This document shows, piece by piece, positions 44,395-56,365 of a stretch of DNA of 64,000 nucleotides. Under the pieces are notes generated by a model. The model saw nothing but the letters and a program-made list of their open reading frames with translations, was not told the DNA's origin and searched no databases. Both the position numbers and the translations under genes were made by a program. The DNA is taken from the NCBI RefSeq assembly GCF_918797505.1, contig NC_092800.1, positions 7,068,001-7,132,000 on the forward strand, in the 5' to 3' direction. The DNA is from Bemisia tabaci. Taxonomy: Eukaryota; Arthropoda; Insecta; Hemiptera; Aleyrodidae. The first letter of the stretch is position 1. Each line of letters opens with the position of its first letter.

Positions 44395-44855
44395 GTGCAG
44401 GGTAAAATGTCGCGAGAAACACGATGGTGCTACTGGTTTTCTCTGAAATGAGTTTTAAAGCTTAAAAATTGATTTCAGAGTTGAGGCCGTAATGGAGGGA
44501 ATATCCCATACGCTATCCTGAGAGTCCACATCTATCTAGTCAAACTCTCCATGCAAAGATAGGGAGCAAATACATTAGCGGGGTTGCCGTGTTTTCAGTT
44601 TTGTCCCTGAACGAATTGGCAACCCTGTTAATGCATTTTCTCCCTATCTTTACATGGAGAGTTTGACTAGGTATGGATGTGGACTCTCAGGATAGCGTAG
44701 AGATATCCTCCCTCAACTTTAGAAGCTTTTTCTGAGCTTTGGAGTTCGTTTCAGAAACCAGTGGCACCATAGTGTTTTTCGCGAAATTTTAAGTAGGAAT
44801 CAGTACTAAAATCGCAAATTCCTGACAGATGCGAGAGTCTCCATTGCGATCGGAT
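44395..44855. mobile_element. Large foldback element (family J), copy 2
   Basis: CGCGAGAAACACGATGGTGC at the left pairs with GGCACCATAGTGTTTTTCGCG at the right. CAAACTCTCCATGCAAAGAT pairs with ATCTTTACATGGAGAGTTTG near the centre. It is collinear with copy 1 at 16401-16907 but shorter, and begins only 14 bases after the preceding foldback. Confidence 0.85.
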
Positions 44856-46399
44856 TAAACCAGAATCGCCGAACTGTATTTCACGTTGCCTAGTTTTCAA
44901 GCATAAATGCATTAGAATAGCATAATGTGCATATTTTTAAGTTTGGGTATAGAAAAAATGTCCAACAAATCTATTTGGTATCTCGGATATTTTCTGTTAT
45001 AAAGAGCCCACTTATTCGACCAGATTAATTTTTATGCGCGATATACACTTGTGAGGTAAAACGCCACTCGTAAGCCGGGAGCCGGGAAGTCCCGCGTGTA
45101 AAAAATGTCCGCACAGTGGTTTTACATCATGCTGAAAGTGAAGCTGTGAAAAATCAACTGGAGAACGCATGTTTATTCTTTAAAAGCTCGCATTGATTAT
45201 CAAATCAATGATACCAGGTTTCTTGAATAATGTGGCTAATTTACAGCGGTTTCTATGGGAAATTTCGACGTCTCAATAATTTGTTTCCGAACCGACCTTG
45301 ACGTTTAGGTGCTAATCTGGTGCTTCGAACGGTCAAGCTTCGTGCTTGGAAAACCCCCTCAATAATGCATGACTTCAGGATGCACGATAGATTGATTGGG
45401 AAACTAGTAAAACTCGTACCTCGTTTGGCGACGTTTCGAACTTGCACTGAGAAAATTGCCTATCAATGAATTTCCGATGACAATCCGACAACTGTCGATT
45501 CAATCAACGAAAACGATTCAAACTGTCGAATCGCCCCAATGGCCACGATAGTTGTTAGACGTTTACGGTTTCCCTGGTAACCTTTGTTTGCTATCAGCTG
45601 ATATCAAGTAATATGACTAGGAAGCTCCAACCCAGTGGTTAAAGCTTCCTTAACCGCGAAAACTTTAAAATTCAAATTTTCAAATTTTGAACGTAAAGTA
45701 CATTTTTTCCATCACGAGATAAAAGCACAAACAATTTTGAATTGTTGACTGTATCACCATGATTCCAAAAATACAATACACAACATAGCATTGACTAACA
45801 ATAAAACAGTATGCAATAAAATAAAGTCATGACAAGGAACATAGCCGAAAATGGCGCCGATTCCCATCAACCAACGCGCGGTCTCTACAATGTAACATGC
45901 TGCATTGATACTCCCCAGCTGGGACCGTCCGGAATAGCAGCTCTAGTGCAAGCACCAGAGCCGAAAGTTTGCCTGTCAATTTCCGGACGAAAATTCTCAT
46001 CGAATCAACCAATAATCTCTTTCAAGTGACAGGACATCTTGTTGAAATAACAGAAAACCCGTGAGAACAAAGAGATTGCTTGTTGAATCAGTGTGAATTC
46101 TCGTCAGATACAATAGAAGCTATCATGTCACATTTCGTCGCTTCCCGAACGAATGAGCGCCAACCCATTCCAAGCTTGCAAAATTGACCCAATGAATTCA
46201 ATTTTTTACAGGAATGTTCTGTGTGATGTTGGTCCAAAATTTTACTGTTTTTTGTATGAGATTAGATGAAAAATCAGGTAATTCTCCGTTAAAAATACCC
46301 AAGATCCTCTTTGTATATGTAAAAATGCAATTTTTGAGGGAAAATCTGAAAATATTGCAAATGTGGCAACTTTTTTTGTGGGGACGACGACGATTTGGA
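44856..46399. other. No gene called; Q-like interior near 46195-46385
   Basis: TTTTTTACAGGAATGTTCTG and TGTATGAGAT near 46201-46265 resemble the interior of family Q at 62190-62250. A short frame at 45829-46029 has no family features. Confidence 0.4.
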
Positions 46400-46530
46400 T
46401 TACATTTTGCAAAAAGGAACCATTATCTTTGGCACTCCCATAAAAGCACTTATCTGCATAGGGAAACCAATGGCATGTATGTTGTTCCTAAAATGGGCCA
46501 GAAATAGTGGTTCCTTATTGCAAAATGTAA
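46400..46530. repeat. Family O hairpin, copy 2, ~131 bp
   Basis: TTACATTTTGCAAAAAGGAA..CCATTATC is mirrored by ATAGTGGTTCCTTATTGCAA..AATGTAA. Inner parts (TGGCACTCCCAT / ATGGGCCA) also pair. Confidence 0.85.
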
Positions 46531-47053
46531 TCAATTTAAGCCGACAATTTAAGACCTCAAAGATATTAATCGAAGTTAACCGAGAGAACTGCATTTCTAT
46601 CATAGAAGAAAATAATTTAAATAGAATTATTGGTGCGCGCGTCGAAAAGAGAACAGAACCGAAGAATTTCCAGAAGCCTGGGACGTTCCACGTCCACGGA
46701 CTGGAACGTCGCCCAGTGAAAGGACGTTTCGATAATTAAGTACTCTCAATTGAAAGTAGTGCTTAGTTCTTCGCTTGGCGACCAAGTTTGAGCCAATTTC
46801 AGCCAGCGAAGCTCAAGCCAACTACACCCACTACAGAGCGCTTCTCCGGCAATTTGTAGAAACCTTGAAAGCGTTGCACGTCGCGGGAAACGCCACGGAC
46901 AACAGCCGAGAGGCATCACGAAACGAATGTAAACGGTGAAAAGCTACTTGAACAAGCTGGGGGAAATTACATTTCAAGTATAAATAATAATGAGATTCAG
47001 TTTTAATCTAAAATTTCATAAAAAAAGTTGCACAATTTTTTTCATTGCTTGTA
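46531..47053. other. No gene seen
   Basis: A small inverted repeat CTGGGACGTTCCA / TGGAACGTCGCCCAG lies at about 46678-46716. Otherwise nothing is supported. Confidence 0.4.
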
Positions 47054-47265
47054 CACTGGAAAAAAGTCGCTTGGATCTAGAGCCCAGACTCTTGAAAACA
47101 ATGACAAGAAAAAATACCCTTGGTTCAATCAGATTTTTGCTTGAATTAAAATGAAATCCGCTCAAATTAAGAGGCTTGGTTCTCGATTTAAGCAAAAATC
47201 CGATTGAATCAAGAGTATTTTTTATTGTCAATGTCTGGACTCTCGATCCCTAGATTGTTCCAGTG
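47054..47265. mobile_element. Family A MITE, copy 5
   Basis: CACTGGAAAAAAGTCGCTTGG to ..TAGATTGTTCCAGTG. More diverged than the other copies, with a deletion in the right arm. Confidence 0.85.
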
Positions 47266-47362
47266 TCGAAAGAACTGTGGATCCTGATGTTACGGGAATT
47301 TTTCCGGAGTTTTTTGACCTCTAAAAACCCCCAAAAAATCAAAATGCCCCAAAATTCGGATT

Positions 47363-47561
47363 TTCAAAACGATCACTTTTACGCGAGAACGGATCTGGCG
47401 CTTTCGTGACGTCACAGTACATGACAAACCTGGTTTCTTCATCGTTTACAATGTTTCTGCATAAGGAATTAGTAGTCGCTTGATGAAGAGACCAGGTTTG
47501 TCATGTTTTGTGACGTCACGAGTGTAGCGGATCCGTTCCCGGCAAAAGTGACCGTTTTGAA
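47363..47561. mobile_element. Foldback element carrying TGACGTCA in both arms
   Basis: TTCAAAACGATCACTTTTAC..GAACGGATC..CGTGACGTCAC..ACATGACAAACCTGGT is mirrored by the right arm ending GTGACCGTTTTGAA. Both arms keep the palindrome TGACGTCA, the consensus CRE/ATF site. The loop is about 50 bases. Confidence 0.9.
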
Positions 47562-48807
47562 TGGGTCGGTTCCCTAAAACAGCTTTTTTTGAGTTTGAGG
47601 GATGATTTCAAGATTATTAATAGCGCCATCGTTCTTTTCGTAAAATTTGCCATTGGAATCAGTTATCAATTTGCAAATCCCCGCACCTTGTGACAGGCCC
47701 AAATACAATTTTTCCTAAGTTCCAATTTTGAACAGAGAGAGTATGGAAGAGTTCAACCACTCTTATTTCAACTCTCTCCAAAATTTGGGATGATTTCTGT
47801 CTACATAACTCAGTTCATTCATTACATACTTGAAAAAAGTCGCCCAGGAGGATTTGTTTTTATGGGCATGGAGTGAGTCTTAAACGTCAGATTGGCAAGT
47901 TTATTGTTACAGTTGAATCCGAAGCAACGTGACTGAGATATTTCGCGTTTTTCGGATTCATGATATATTATAGAGGGGTCGGTGGGTGGCGATTCTTGTG
48001 ATGTGTGCTTTTTTCCTATATAATATTTGAATTTACTATATTACACTCGTTTCTAGGCAGGGCAGCCTATTCCAACGGAAATCGCTTTAGTTTCTATAAT
48101 AATCACTGAAAAAGCCAAAATAAGAACATCACGGGGAGGCCTATATTTAAAATTTAATTCACATTATTTTGGGTTTTCTTGAAACGAAAGAAAAGAGGTC
48201 TCACAATCTTACACGGCAGCATTGCAATACACCTGGTTCATTTTTTCCCCGCAAGACGCATTCACGTTAATTAACACGTATTTTCACTCTCTTATTTTTT
48301 TCCATCCATCGCCAGGGAAATTCATGTCGCCCGGTAGTTTAAACCCCACGCTATTACACTGCGTTTTGCAGAATGCAGTATAATTGGACCGCGTTAAGCA
48401 GAAAGGAACAAAGCTGCATCAGCTATTGCCAAATTCAATTGGCCCATTTAGATTTTTACTTGAAAACTGTTGTGTGGATTTTTGTGTAAATTTCAGTGAA
48501 TTTTCTGCATAGCACGAGGCAAAGTTCTCCAAATTTTCAAAGGAATCCGCACAAACGCTCTCTTGTAAAAAATTAAACTGCCCAGTTCAATTTGGCAATA
48601 GCTGATGTGACTTGGTTCATTTCTGCTAAACGCGGTCCAAATAATTAAGAGAAAAATGTGCAAGAATTGAGGTTGCGAGCTTTTGATAGTTTCAATATTT
48701 CTGCGTGAAGGAAAAAATTCTGGAGCACTTTTTGCTTTCTCCGTGGGAGCGAGTCGGTATGAACTGCGTCCGCGTCTGTCAAGCAGCTTTTTCGCGTACG
48801 TCTTGCA
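47562..48807. other. No gene seen
   Basis: A - strand frame near 48493-48840 overlaps the family B end. No real gene is supported. Confidence 0.45.
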
Positions 48808-49065
48808 CTGCCGTGCTAAGGATGAACGCAATATGAGCATTCAGCTGTTGCCAAATTTCCCCTAGCAAATCACTAATTTTCAGGAAAATTTTCGAATATT
48901 TTTCTACCAATTTCTCAGATAAATTTGTTTGTAATTTGATCTAAAACGTCTGAAATTTTGAAGGAAAAATATTCATAACTATCCTCTAAAAATATACATT
49001 TTATTGAAAGAAATTTGGCAACTCTGGAATGTTCATACGGCGTTATTCCTTAGCACGGCAGTGCA
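48804..49065. mobile_element. Family B foldback MITE, copy 10, TSD TGCA
   Basis: The element is 48808-49061 with CTGCCGTGCTAAGGATGAAC and TTATTCCTTAGCACGGCAG ends. TGCA is at 48804-48807 and 49062-49065. Confidence 0.9.
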
Positions 49066-49459
49066 GAGCACCGAACCGAACGGGCGGTGCGGTGGGTACT
49101 AGTTTGTGCGTGTGCAGGTTAACCTGTATGTCTGCTTAAACGGTTCTTTAATTAGTGTTCACGAATCTATCTCTGGTTTATCGTGACCATTGCTGTCAAG
49201 TAGTTGAAGAGCTCAACGTTGAATCAATCTCGGTCAGTGGTGTACCCAAGAACACGGTTTCTTCTTTTTGAAGACGCAGATCGGCGTTAAACGCGGGTAC
49301 ACTGCGTTCAAACCGTACAACGCCAATTCGACTTTATTTTGCAATTAGAAACTATGCGAATTCAGGCTCACTTTAGAAATAACGTATACCTATGCCATGT
49401 TTTTTCCTGCGCTCATACTGTATGTATTGACGGTTGAGCCAGAAATTTTAGTTCCTACT
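49066..49459. other. No gene seen
   Basis: Unique-looking sequence with no exon support. Confidence 0.45.
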
Positions 49460-49895
49460 CACAGGAAAAAAATATCTTAAATTTGCCGCACTGGAAAAAA
49501 AACATTGGATCTAGAGTCCAGACTCTTGAAAACATTGACAAGAAATAATACTCTTGATTCAATCGGATTTTTGCTTGAATCAAAACAAAATCCGCTTAAA
49601 TTAAGAGGCTTGGTTCTTGATTTACGCTAGATTCTGATTGAATCAAGAGTACTTTTTCTTGTCGATGCTTTTAAGAGTCTGGACTCTAGATCCAATGTGG
49701 TTTTTTTTTCCAGTGCGCCAAGAAGTGTTTTTTCTTAAATCAAGAATTTTGCTGCTTAATATAAACTACTTTTTTACTTAACCCAAAGTAACTTTTCTTG
49801 AATCAAGGAAAATTCAGCCTAAATCAAGGAATATAATTTTTGGCGGCAAATTCAAGAATAATCATGCTTAAGTCAAGCACCCTTTTTCCAGTGTA
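49460..49895. mobile_element. CACAGG/CCAGTG element split by a nested family A copy
   Basis: The outer element starts CACAGGAAAAAAATATCTTA and ends CACCCTTTTTCCAGTG. Its left arm, AAATTTGCCG joined to CCAAG across the insertion, matches the right-arm inverted sequence CTTGAATTTGCCGCCAA. The arms prove that the unbroken sequence was TTTGCCGCCAAG and that the inner element duplicated CG. Confidence 0.8.
49489..49715. mobile_element. Family A MITE, copy 6, nested, 2-bp TSD CG
   Basis: CACTGGAAAAAAAACATTGG to ..TTTTTTTTTCCAGTG. CG immediately before and after is the target duplication, confirmed by the uninterrupted opposite arm of the host element. Internal orientation is reversed relative to copies 1-4. 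Confidence 0.9.
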
Positions 49896-50312
49896 CATAA
49901 CGAGTGAGGAAATCGATTGTAGTATCAGAAGGAAAAAATGAAATATTGGGTATTTCAAGTGCAACTCGTCTTTGAGTGCGCTTTAAGAAAATTACTCATT
50001 ATTTCCTCGCAGTAATCGAGCCTCAACTTACATTTGATTTTGTAACTCATGAGGCCTACAATTTTTACGAAATTGCAAAAACGTCAGCATAAAATGCATG
50101 CGACTTTGTAGAAATTAATAAAAATTTCATCTTAAATTTTACTATTCTCTGAACATCACGAAAATGTCACTGACCTCCTTCATCCGTCATACCCTTCATA
50201 TCCCTCTTAAACTCGGCAACAGCATTTGTTATCATGGGCTCTCGAATTGCGTGCACCTACTTTGTGCGCAGCATTGTCCGCGGCTGTTGCCACTTTAGGA
50301 GCCCACCATTCG
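49896..50312. other. No gene seen
   Basis: No supported feature. Confidence 0.45.
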
Positions 50313-50400
50313 ATATTTGGACCTGTTTATGCTAAAAGGAACTATGTGCATAGGGATTGCGTGTGACATAGTTCCTTTCAGCATATATACGTCCATTTAT
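50313..50400. repeat. Family N ~88-bp hairpin, microRNA-precursor-like
   Basis: TTTGGACCTGTTTATGCTAA..AAGGAACTATGT pairs with ACATAGTTCCTTTCAGCATA..TATACGTCCA. Best second copy of the 31168-31252 hairpin. Confidence 0.8.
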
Positions 50401-50695
50401 CACGGTCATACATGAATTTTGCAGACAACCGGCAACCTTGTAGCCGCTGCGCGGGTCGATTGCGGATTGCATGTTTCTCTACTTTTTCCAATTTTCTGCG
50501 AGTTTGATGACGCACAGATGTAGGTTCTATCTACAGTTCCGAGTTAAATTGGGATCACTGCGTTGCGTTCAAAAAAATTCCGGGATTCCATAAGGACTCA
50601 TCATGTTCAAGGTCATGCTAAAAATCTGGAGCGACGATAACAGTTCGTTCCCAATACTTTTTTCAAGGAAAAGTTGCCCTATCGAGGGACTGTAT

Positions 50696-50832
50696 CAATG
50701 GCGAGGCGTAAATGATCGATTATCGATAACTCTCCATTTGAAGCTATCGTAAAGAATCGATTATGGAGGTGTTCGTATCGAACATCTCAATAATCACAAA
50801 CTCGATACATCGCAAAGCACGCCATACCACTG
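50696..50832. mobile_element. Family C MITE, copy 6, internally deleted
   Basis: CAATGGCGAGGCGTAAATGA to CACGCCATACCACTG, with about 25 bp lost from the right half. Confidence 0.75.
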
Positions 50833-51951
50833 AACCATATTATCTGTAATGGTTACCGGTTCAAAAAGTTGGAGCTTTTTTTTAAATTCATCTTTTGGTT
50901 TCTTGTACATTTTTCATGTACCTCTTCTTATTATAGCGAAATGTGTCAAAATAATATTGTACTGAGAAGCCCTAACAAAAGCGCATACATCCACCATTGT
51001 CTTGCAGGATTAATAAGTGATTTTTCCATTACTATCAGACATAGAAACTTTGCATTTGTTGCACATTAATAATTTTAGGGTAATTTGTAAGTTTTTTACC
51101 ATGGGAACATGATTCCATGACCATCGACCAGCAAAAGACCGCTCCTCTGAACGATTATGAAGCAGGCAGGTTAATATTAAGAATGCGACTATTTTAACAC
51201 GTAGGACCGGTTTTTGCCTACTCCCTGCCATGAAGGGGAACTGTGCTTACTTGCTCTTTTGAAACCTTATCCTGAAGCACTGAGTGCAGCGTTGTTTGCC
51301 TTCACTTTGACTGGATAGGCAAAAACAGCTCTTTCGTGTTAGATTAGTCGCATGAAACGCTCTTTTTTATGCCAGATGAGGTTTCAAGTGAACAGAAAAC
51401 TTCGGTTTGCCTCCACTCTAACTGGGTATAGGCAAAAACAAACCCCCCTCATTCACTTTACTCGGTAGTTTCCATTTAAGCACCGAATTCACATTCAGAC
51501 ACCTGCAAATTCTCCATTGAGTTTTAGCAGTTTCATCGAAAATTCAGAGGAGCAGTCATCATAGTTCCATCTGTTGAATTTTGAAGGATCTTCATGGAGG
51601 TTTCGAAGTTTTTTCCTCAGAACGGACTTTAAATTTCCAAAAATTGAGTCAACAAATTTTCCTCGCAACAACAATTCAAAATCGACTGGAGGCAGAGTGC
51701 TAGACTAGTTCCTCTCATAGGCCTCCAATTCTTCGCTGACCTCATTAAACAACACCAACCCAACGGCCGATGCACCTAATTAATGAGCGACACCCACTCT
51801 CAGGACGTCGCGACATTTGGTTTACTTAAAAAAAAACCACTGAGTTAACTCATAATTCATGCGTCAAAAACGACTTGAATATGAAATATTACCGTGAGTC
51901 CTCCAATGTTGCCATTCGGCGGATTACTCTCACGGAAAACAGTTTCATATA
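50833..51951. other. No gene; small direct repeat at 51287-51442
   Basis: TTTGCC.(T/C)CACT.T.ACTGG.TAGGCAAAAACA occurs at about 51294 and 51408 in the same orientation. No exon support. Confidence 0.45.
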
Positions 51952-52211
51952 CTGCCGCGCTAAGGAAAAACGCCGTATGAGCCTCCAGACGTTGCCATAT
52001 TTCCCTCAATGAAGAGCGAATTACTGGGAGGATTGTGAATATTTTTCTTCAGACTTTTCAGACAAAGTTCTTTGATATTTAATCTAAAATATTCACAAAT
52101 TTCAAAAAAAAAAAATATACAAATTTTTTTTCAAAAATACATGTTTTATCCGATAAAATTTGGCAACTCTCATACTCTTTGTTCATACGGTGTTCTTACT
52201 TAGCACATCAG
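51952..52211. mobile_element. Family B foldback MITE, copy 11
   Basis: CTGCCGCGCTAAGGAAAAAC to TTCTTACTTAGCACATCAG. The flanks TATA and TGTA agree at 3 of 4. Confidence 0.8.
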
Positions 52212-52588
52212 TGTAAGCGCATTTTGCACGAAAGGCGACAACACTGGTTTAATTTAGGGTTTATTAGACACCCGTATGATACGTCTATGAAGAGTCAAAT
52301 CGTGATCCCGCACATCGTCAACTCACCGTGAAGCACTGTTGCCGATTTGGTGGATTTCGTGGAATTTCGGCGCGTTTAAGTTCGATGATGTAAGTGTGCA
52401 ATGACAATGTTGCGGTGAAATGAAGAGGTCATGCCGCGACTGGATAGGAAGATCGTAAAGGTCAAGGATTCTTTTGGAGTCTGCCGCGAGACAGCGCGGC
52501 GCGGCGCGGACATCAGCGAGTCAAAACTGACTGGTCGTTAATACCTCATCGGTTATGATCAAAATTATTAAAAGGAACAAGACCATTA
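52212..52588. other. No gene; GCG-rich run near 52495-52510
   Basis: Short GCGCGGCGCGGCGCGG run only. Confidence 0.45.
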
Positions 52589-52994
52589 CTGCCGTGCTAA
52601 GGAAGAACGCCGAATAAGCCCTCAGACGTTGCGATATTTTCCTCTATGAAAACTAATTTTTCTTGAAAAATTTTGCATATTTTTTTTCGAATTTTGTTTG
52701 CAATTTAATCTAAAAATCTAAAAATGTCAAGCAAAAAACCGCATAACTTTCCGTAAAAAGACATGCTTTATCGGGGGATAGTCGCCAAATTTCCAATAGT
52801 AAAGTCTTCATTTTAGGGAGAGTTTTTTAATATTTTCTTTTGAAATTTTAAAAAAATGTCGAGATTACCGCAAATAAAATTCTCCGTAAAAGTTGATGAA
52901 GGGTGCTCACAGACTGCCCTGAAAATTCGTATTTTATCAAAGAAAATTTGGCAACGTTCGAAGGTTTATACGGCGTTCTTCGTTGGCACGGCAC
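52589..52994. mobile_element. Chimeric family B element (~406 bp)
   Basis: CTGCCGTGCTAAGGAAGAAC starts one B copy. Near 52775, where the right terminus is expected, the sequence passes into another B copy lacking its left terminus, which ends TTCTTCGTTGGCACGGCAC. This looks like recombination between, or a deletion in, a tandem B pair comparable to 31826-32330. Confidence 0.75.
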
Positions 52995-53736
52995 TTTAGT
53001 TCTCCAGCGTGAAAAAAAATGACATAAGAGGAAATCAGGCAACGCGGCATGCAGTTAAGTTGATTTTGTTTATATGCGCAATTAGAGAAGGAAATCCAGA
53101 TCCTCAAAGAGAGTGAAAAATGAAATAACCATTCTAGTATAGTATACTCTTTGAGAAACCTTACGGTGGATTCAAAACGTACCCGTGAAGGTACCCAGAA
53201 AAATCCCTGCTTTAAATCGAGCCGAATCAGATTTTTGAAATCACAAAACGTTAAAAATGAATGCTGAAAATGGACATTTTTTGTTCATTTTTCTTTTAAC
53301 AAAATGAACTGCGCGAGAGGACCAACACCCGATAAATATTGCACGTTCCGGCGGGCTTCAGCTGATATCCGTGACATTGTGACCTGAAACCTGATAACTT
53401 TCATTCTCATCTTGAAGGATTTTGAAAATTACTTAGTTTTGGTTCCATCTCAAGAGAATTCGGTTCCCTGCGGCGCGTGTTTCTTCTTCCGAATTCATAG
53501 AAAAACTAGCCATCTCATTGCGCGTTACTGGCAAGGTTTTTGTCGGTAAACACGGATGGTATGATGTCAATGTTTCCGTATTCTGAGGTACGAGCGTTTC
53601 CGAAATCGGAGTACGAAACTGGCGCCTCTAGAAACTCAAGAGTTTGCCAGTTTTCATGAAAAATAAAAATGAACAGTAGACATCATTGTGCGTCAAAGTT
53701 TCAGTTGTTACCCAAGGAAGCAGAGAATTTGTACTG
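52995..53736. other. No gene seen
   Basis: No supported feature. Confidence 0.45.
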
Positions 53737-53895
53737 CACCGAAAAAAAAGTTCAGTGAATCCGAATTAGTTAGGAGCATATGGAACCGAATTATTCGGTT
53801 TGCTCAACCAAATTGTTCGGTTGTGTATAAAGAACAAAAACTGGTTCCATACGTTCATATCTAGTTCAGATTCACTAAACTTTTTTTTTTCAATG
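53737..53895. mobile_element. CACCGAAAAA/TTTTTCAATG hairpin MITE (~159 bp)
   Basis: AAAAAAAAGTTCAGTGAATC and GGAGCATATGGAACC at the left pair with GGTTCCATACGTTC and GATTCACTAAACTTTTTTTT at the right. Two smaller ACCGAA.. / ..TTCGGT hairpins lie inside. Confidence 0.85.
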
Positions 53896-54312
53896 TGGAC
53901 TACCAAAGTATTCTGCCTGTATGCATTCCATGAAAAGAAAGTGAAAAGGGCACATTCATATTTTTTAGCTATACCACGTAATTTGATCGTCGTTTCGCAC
54001 TAAAAATGTCAGATCTCACATCAAAATTTTTTTCAAAGGAATAGGAATTTGTGAAAAATTTTATCGTGAAACCATTTTTAGGATTTTACACCATTTTAAT
54101 AAAATCTCAGAAAAGAAACGAATCGACGGTGAAACTGCAAAAATCAGGGCGGGTCCAGTAATTTGGCAACACAGGATTTCCTCCATAAAAAGCTATGTCA
54201 AATAATCGATTCTTGTCGGAGCACCTGGCCCCTTCAAGAATCGATACAGTTCCATAGGTTAAAATTGAGAAAAAAACAATGTTGCCAGTTTGCTGGATCC
54301 AAAATGCGTATC
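53896..54312. other. No gene seen
   Basis: No supported feature. Confidence 0.45.
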
Positions 54313-54375
54313 TTGGTTGCGGTGTTTCAAGATCTCCGCTACTATTTTATTTTTTAAAAGGAGACCAAACCAACA

Positions 54376-54414
<39 letters not shown>

Positions 54415-54560
54415 CATATTTATTAGTTTTAAATTACACATTAATCATGGAATACTCTTAAAAAAGAGAAAAAAAATCACTGTAATTTTCAAAAAATGAC
54501 GTTCAGCAGTTTTCCATGGGGGAAACGAACTATGACAGGAAGTCTGAGACGCCGCGAACC
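54313..54560 (-). mobile_element. Family H repeat with T31 tract
   Basis: CTTGGTTGCGGTGTTTCAAG..ATCTCCGCTAC and AAACGAACTATGACAGGAAG..TCTGAGACG are the two ends of the family, in the opposite orientation to the copies at 57033 and 59855. A run of 31 T (54378-54408) interrupts it. Confidence 0.65.
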
Positions 54561-55478
54561 GAATCACGCATTTCTGCAGTTACACCATTGAAATTTTAGT
54601 GCATGTATGCATTTACCTGCTTGGTCATAGAATTCGAGAAAATAGAACAGAGAAGCGATTATTTCCGCGAAAAATTCTATTGAATACTCATTGTGACTCT
54701 GTCCTTTTTTCAACGGTTTTAGGATGTTTCTGTCCATTTCCGGAGAATTTCCCGGAATTTCACTTGGGGGATGAGAAGTAGCGAAGTTTTATTGCGTATT
54801 CCCGCGTTTTGACTATACCTACTAATCGCCGCCAAAATGAAAAAAAATTAAAAAATAAATCGAACATGCACCGATGCGAGATCATCGAAAGTCAACACAA
54901 AATCTTTCTCGTTTGTTCGGTGAAAAGTAAGTAAGCCCAAGTTTAACAAGTTCTTTCGAAAATAAACTTTAAAAGTAGACCGTTTAGCGGTCCAAGTCTG
55001 GCAGCGCTGCATGTCACCGAAGTGAAGTAACGCCTACATTACTAAAGCCGAACGATTTGTCAAGCACTAAAATATATGAATGTAGCGTTTATATGACGTC
55101 ACATGCACGAAAGGAACCTATCACTGTCCATCTAATCTTACCCAACCGGCCAATTAAACTACTTCCGAGAAACAAGGTGCACCATGCGTTTCGCCCGAAT
55201 GTAGCCAATTTTCGAAGACTGTACTGAAGTTCATAGTGTTAAAAACGTATTTTACACATATGTCGATACTGTAATTAATGATTCATTATCCATAAATTTA
55301 ACGGGAAGTCTGATATTTTTTGAAGATTCATTTCCTTGGCTTAGCGATTTTGAAATAAATGAGTTTTTAAGCTGAGTATTACAGATAAAATCATGTAAAC
55401 GCGTGAGACATTTTGGCAAGGACCTCAGCTCACTTTGTCATCTTTGTAAAGAGAGTTGAAACCCTCCCATCCCATATA
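54561..55478. other. No gene seen
   Basis: No supported feature. Confidence 0.45.
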
Positions 55479-55735
55479 CTACCGTGCTAAGGAAATGCGC
55501 CGTATGAACATTCGAGAGTTGCCATATTTCCTTGGATAAAACATGTATTTTTGAGGGAAAGATATTCATATTTTCCCGTGAAATTTCTAGATATTTTAGA
55601 TCGAATTGCGAACAAAATTGTCTGAAAAATTTGTAGAAAAGTATTCAAAATTTTTCCAGGAATCCGGTTTTTATTGATGGAAATCAGGCGACGTTTAAAG
55701 GCTTATACGGTGTTTTTCCTTAGCACGGCAGTATA
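55475..55735. mobile_element. Family B foldback MITE, copy 13, TSD TATA
   Basis: The element is 55479-55731, CTACCGTGCTAAGGAAATGC to GTTTTTCCTTAGCACGGCAG. TATA is on both sides (55475-55478, 55732-55735). Confidence 0.9.
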
Positions 55736-55849
55736 TCTTATTCCATATTTATTATCCTCCCACATTCAATATCTTCCATCAAAAGCCTCTTAATTGTCGT
55801 GTAAGCTGCATCAAATGGGATACATTTGAGCAATTAGGATCTACAATAT

Positions 55850-55960
55850 CTGGCTCATCCACAAAAGCACCTACCTCCATAGGAAAACCAAAAGCACATA
55901 TGTTGTTTCTATAATGAGCGAGAAATTGTAGTACTCGATCGGAAAATATAGTACAAAATA
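55850..55960. repeat. Family O hairpin, partial copy 3
   Basis: CTGGCTCATCCACAAAAGCA and CCATAGGAAAACCAAAAGCA..ATATGTTGTTTCTATAATGAG match copies 1 and 2. The outer arms are eroded. Confidence 0.65.
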
Positions 55961-56018
55961 TAGTAAAAGAAATATTTTGAAGAGCATCGCCGAGAGGAGC
56001 TTCAAGATATAATTATTA

Positions 56019-56185
56019 CGGTGGCGTGACGTGCTTTGCGATAAATAAATCGATGTATCTACCATTTAAACCTATGAAAAAGAATCGATAAGCAAGATGT
56101 TCGCAACGAACACCTCAATATTCGATTCTTTAACATAGCCTTAGATGAGGAAACACCAATAACCGATCTTTCACGTCTCGCTACT
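56019..56185. mobile_element. Family C MITE, copy 7
   Basis: GTGGCGTGACGTGCTTTGCG to TCACGTCTCGCTACTG, in reverse orientation. The central GTTCGCAACGAACACC hairpin is retained. Confidence 0.75.
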
Positions 56186-56365
56186 GTTAATAATAATAGA
56201 AACCATTGAAAAGGAAAAGAAACAAAGGCTCATTGCATGACCGGAATATTACCTCCAACATTGTAATCTCTAGAATTTTGTGAGTGAGGATCCCATTCTC
56301 ACCCCCATAAGTGTAGCGAAATGGTCCACGTGGTCTGAGTTCTTTATGTTTTACGGCGTACATTC

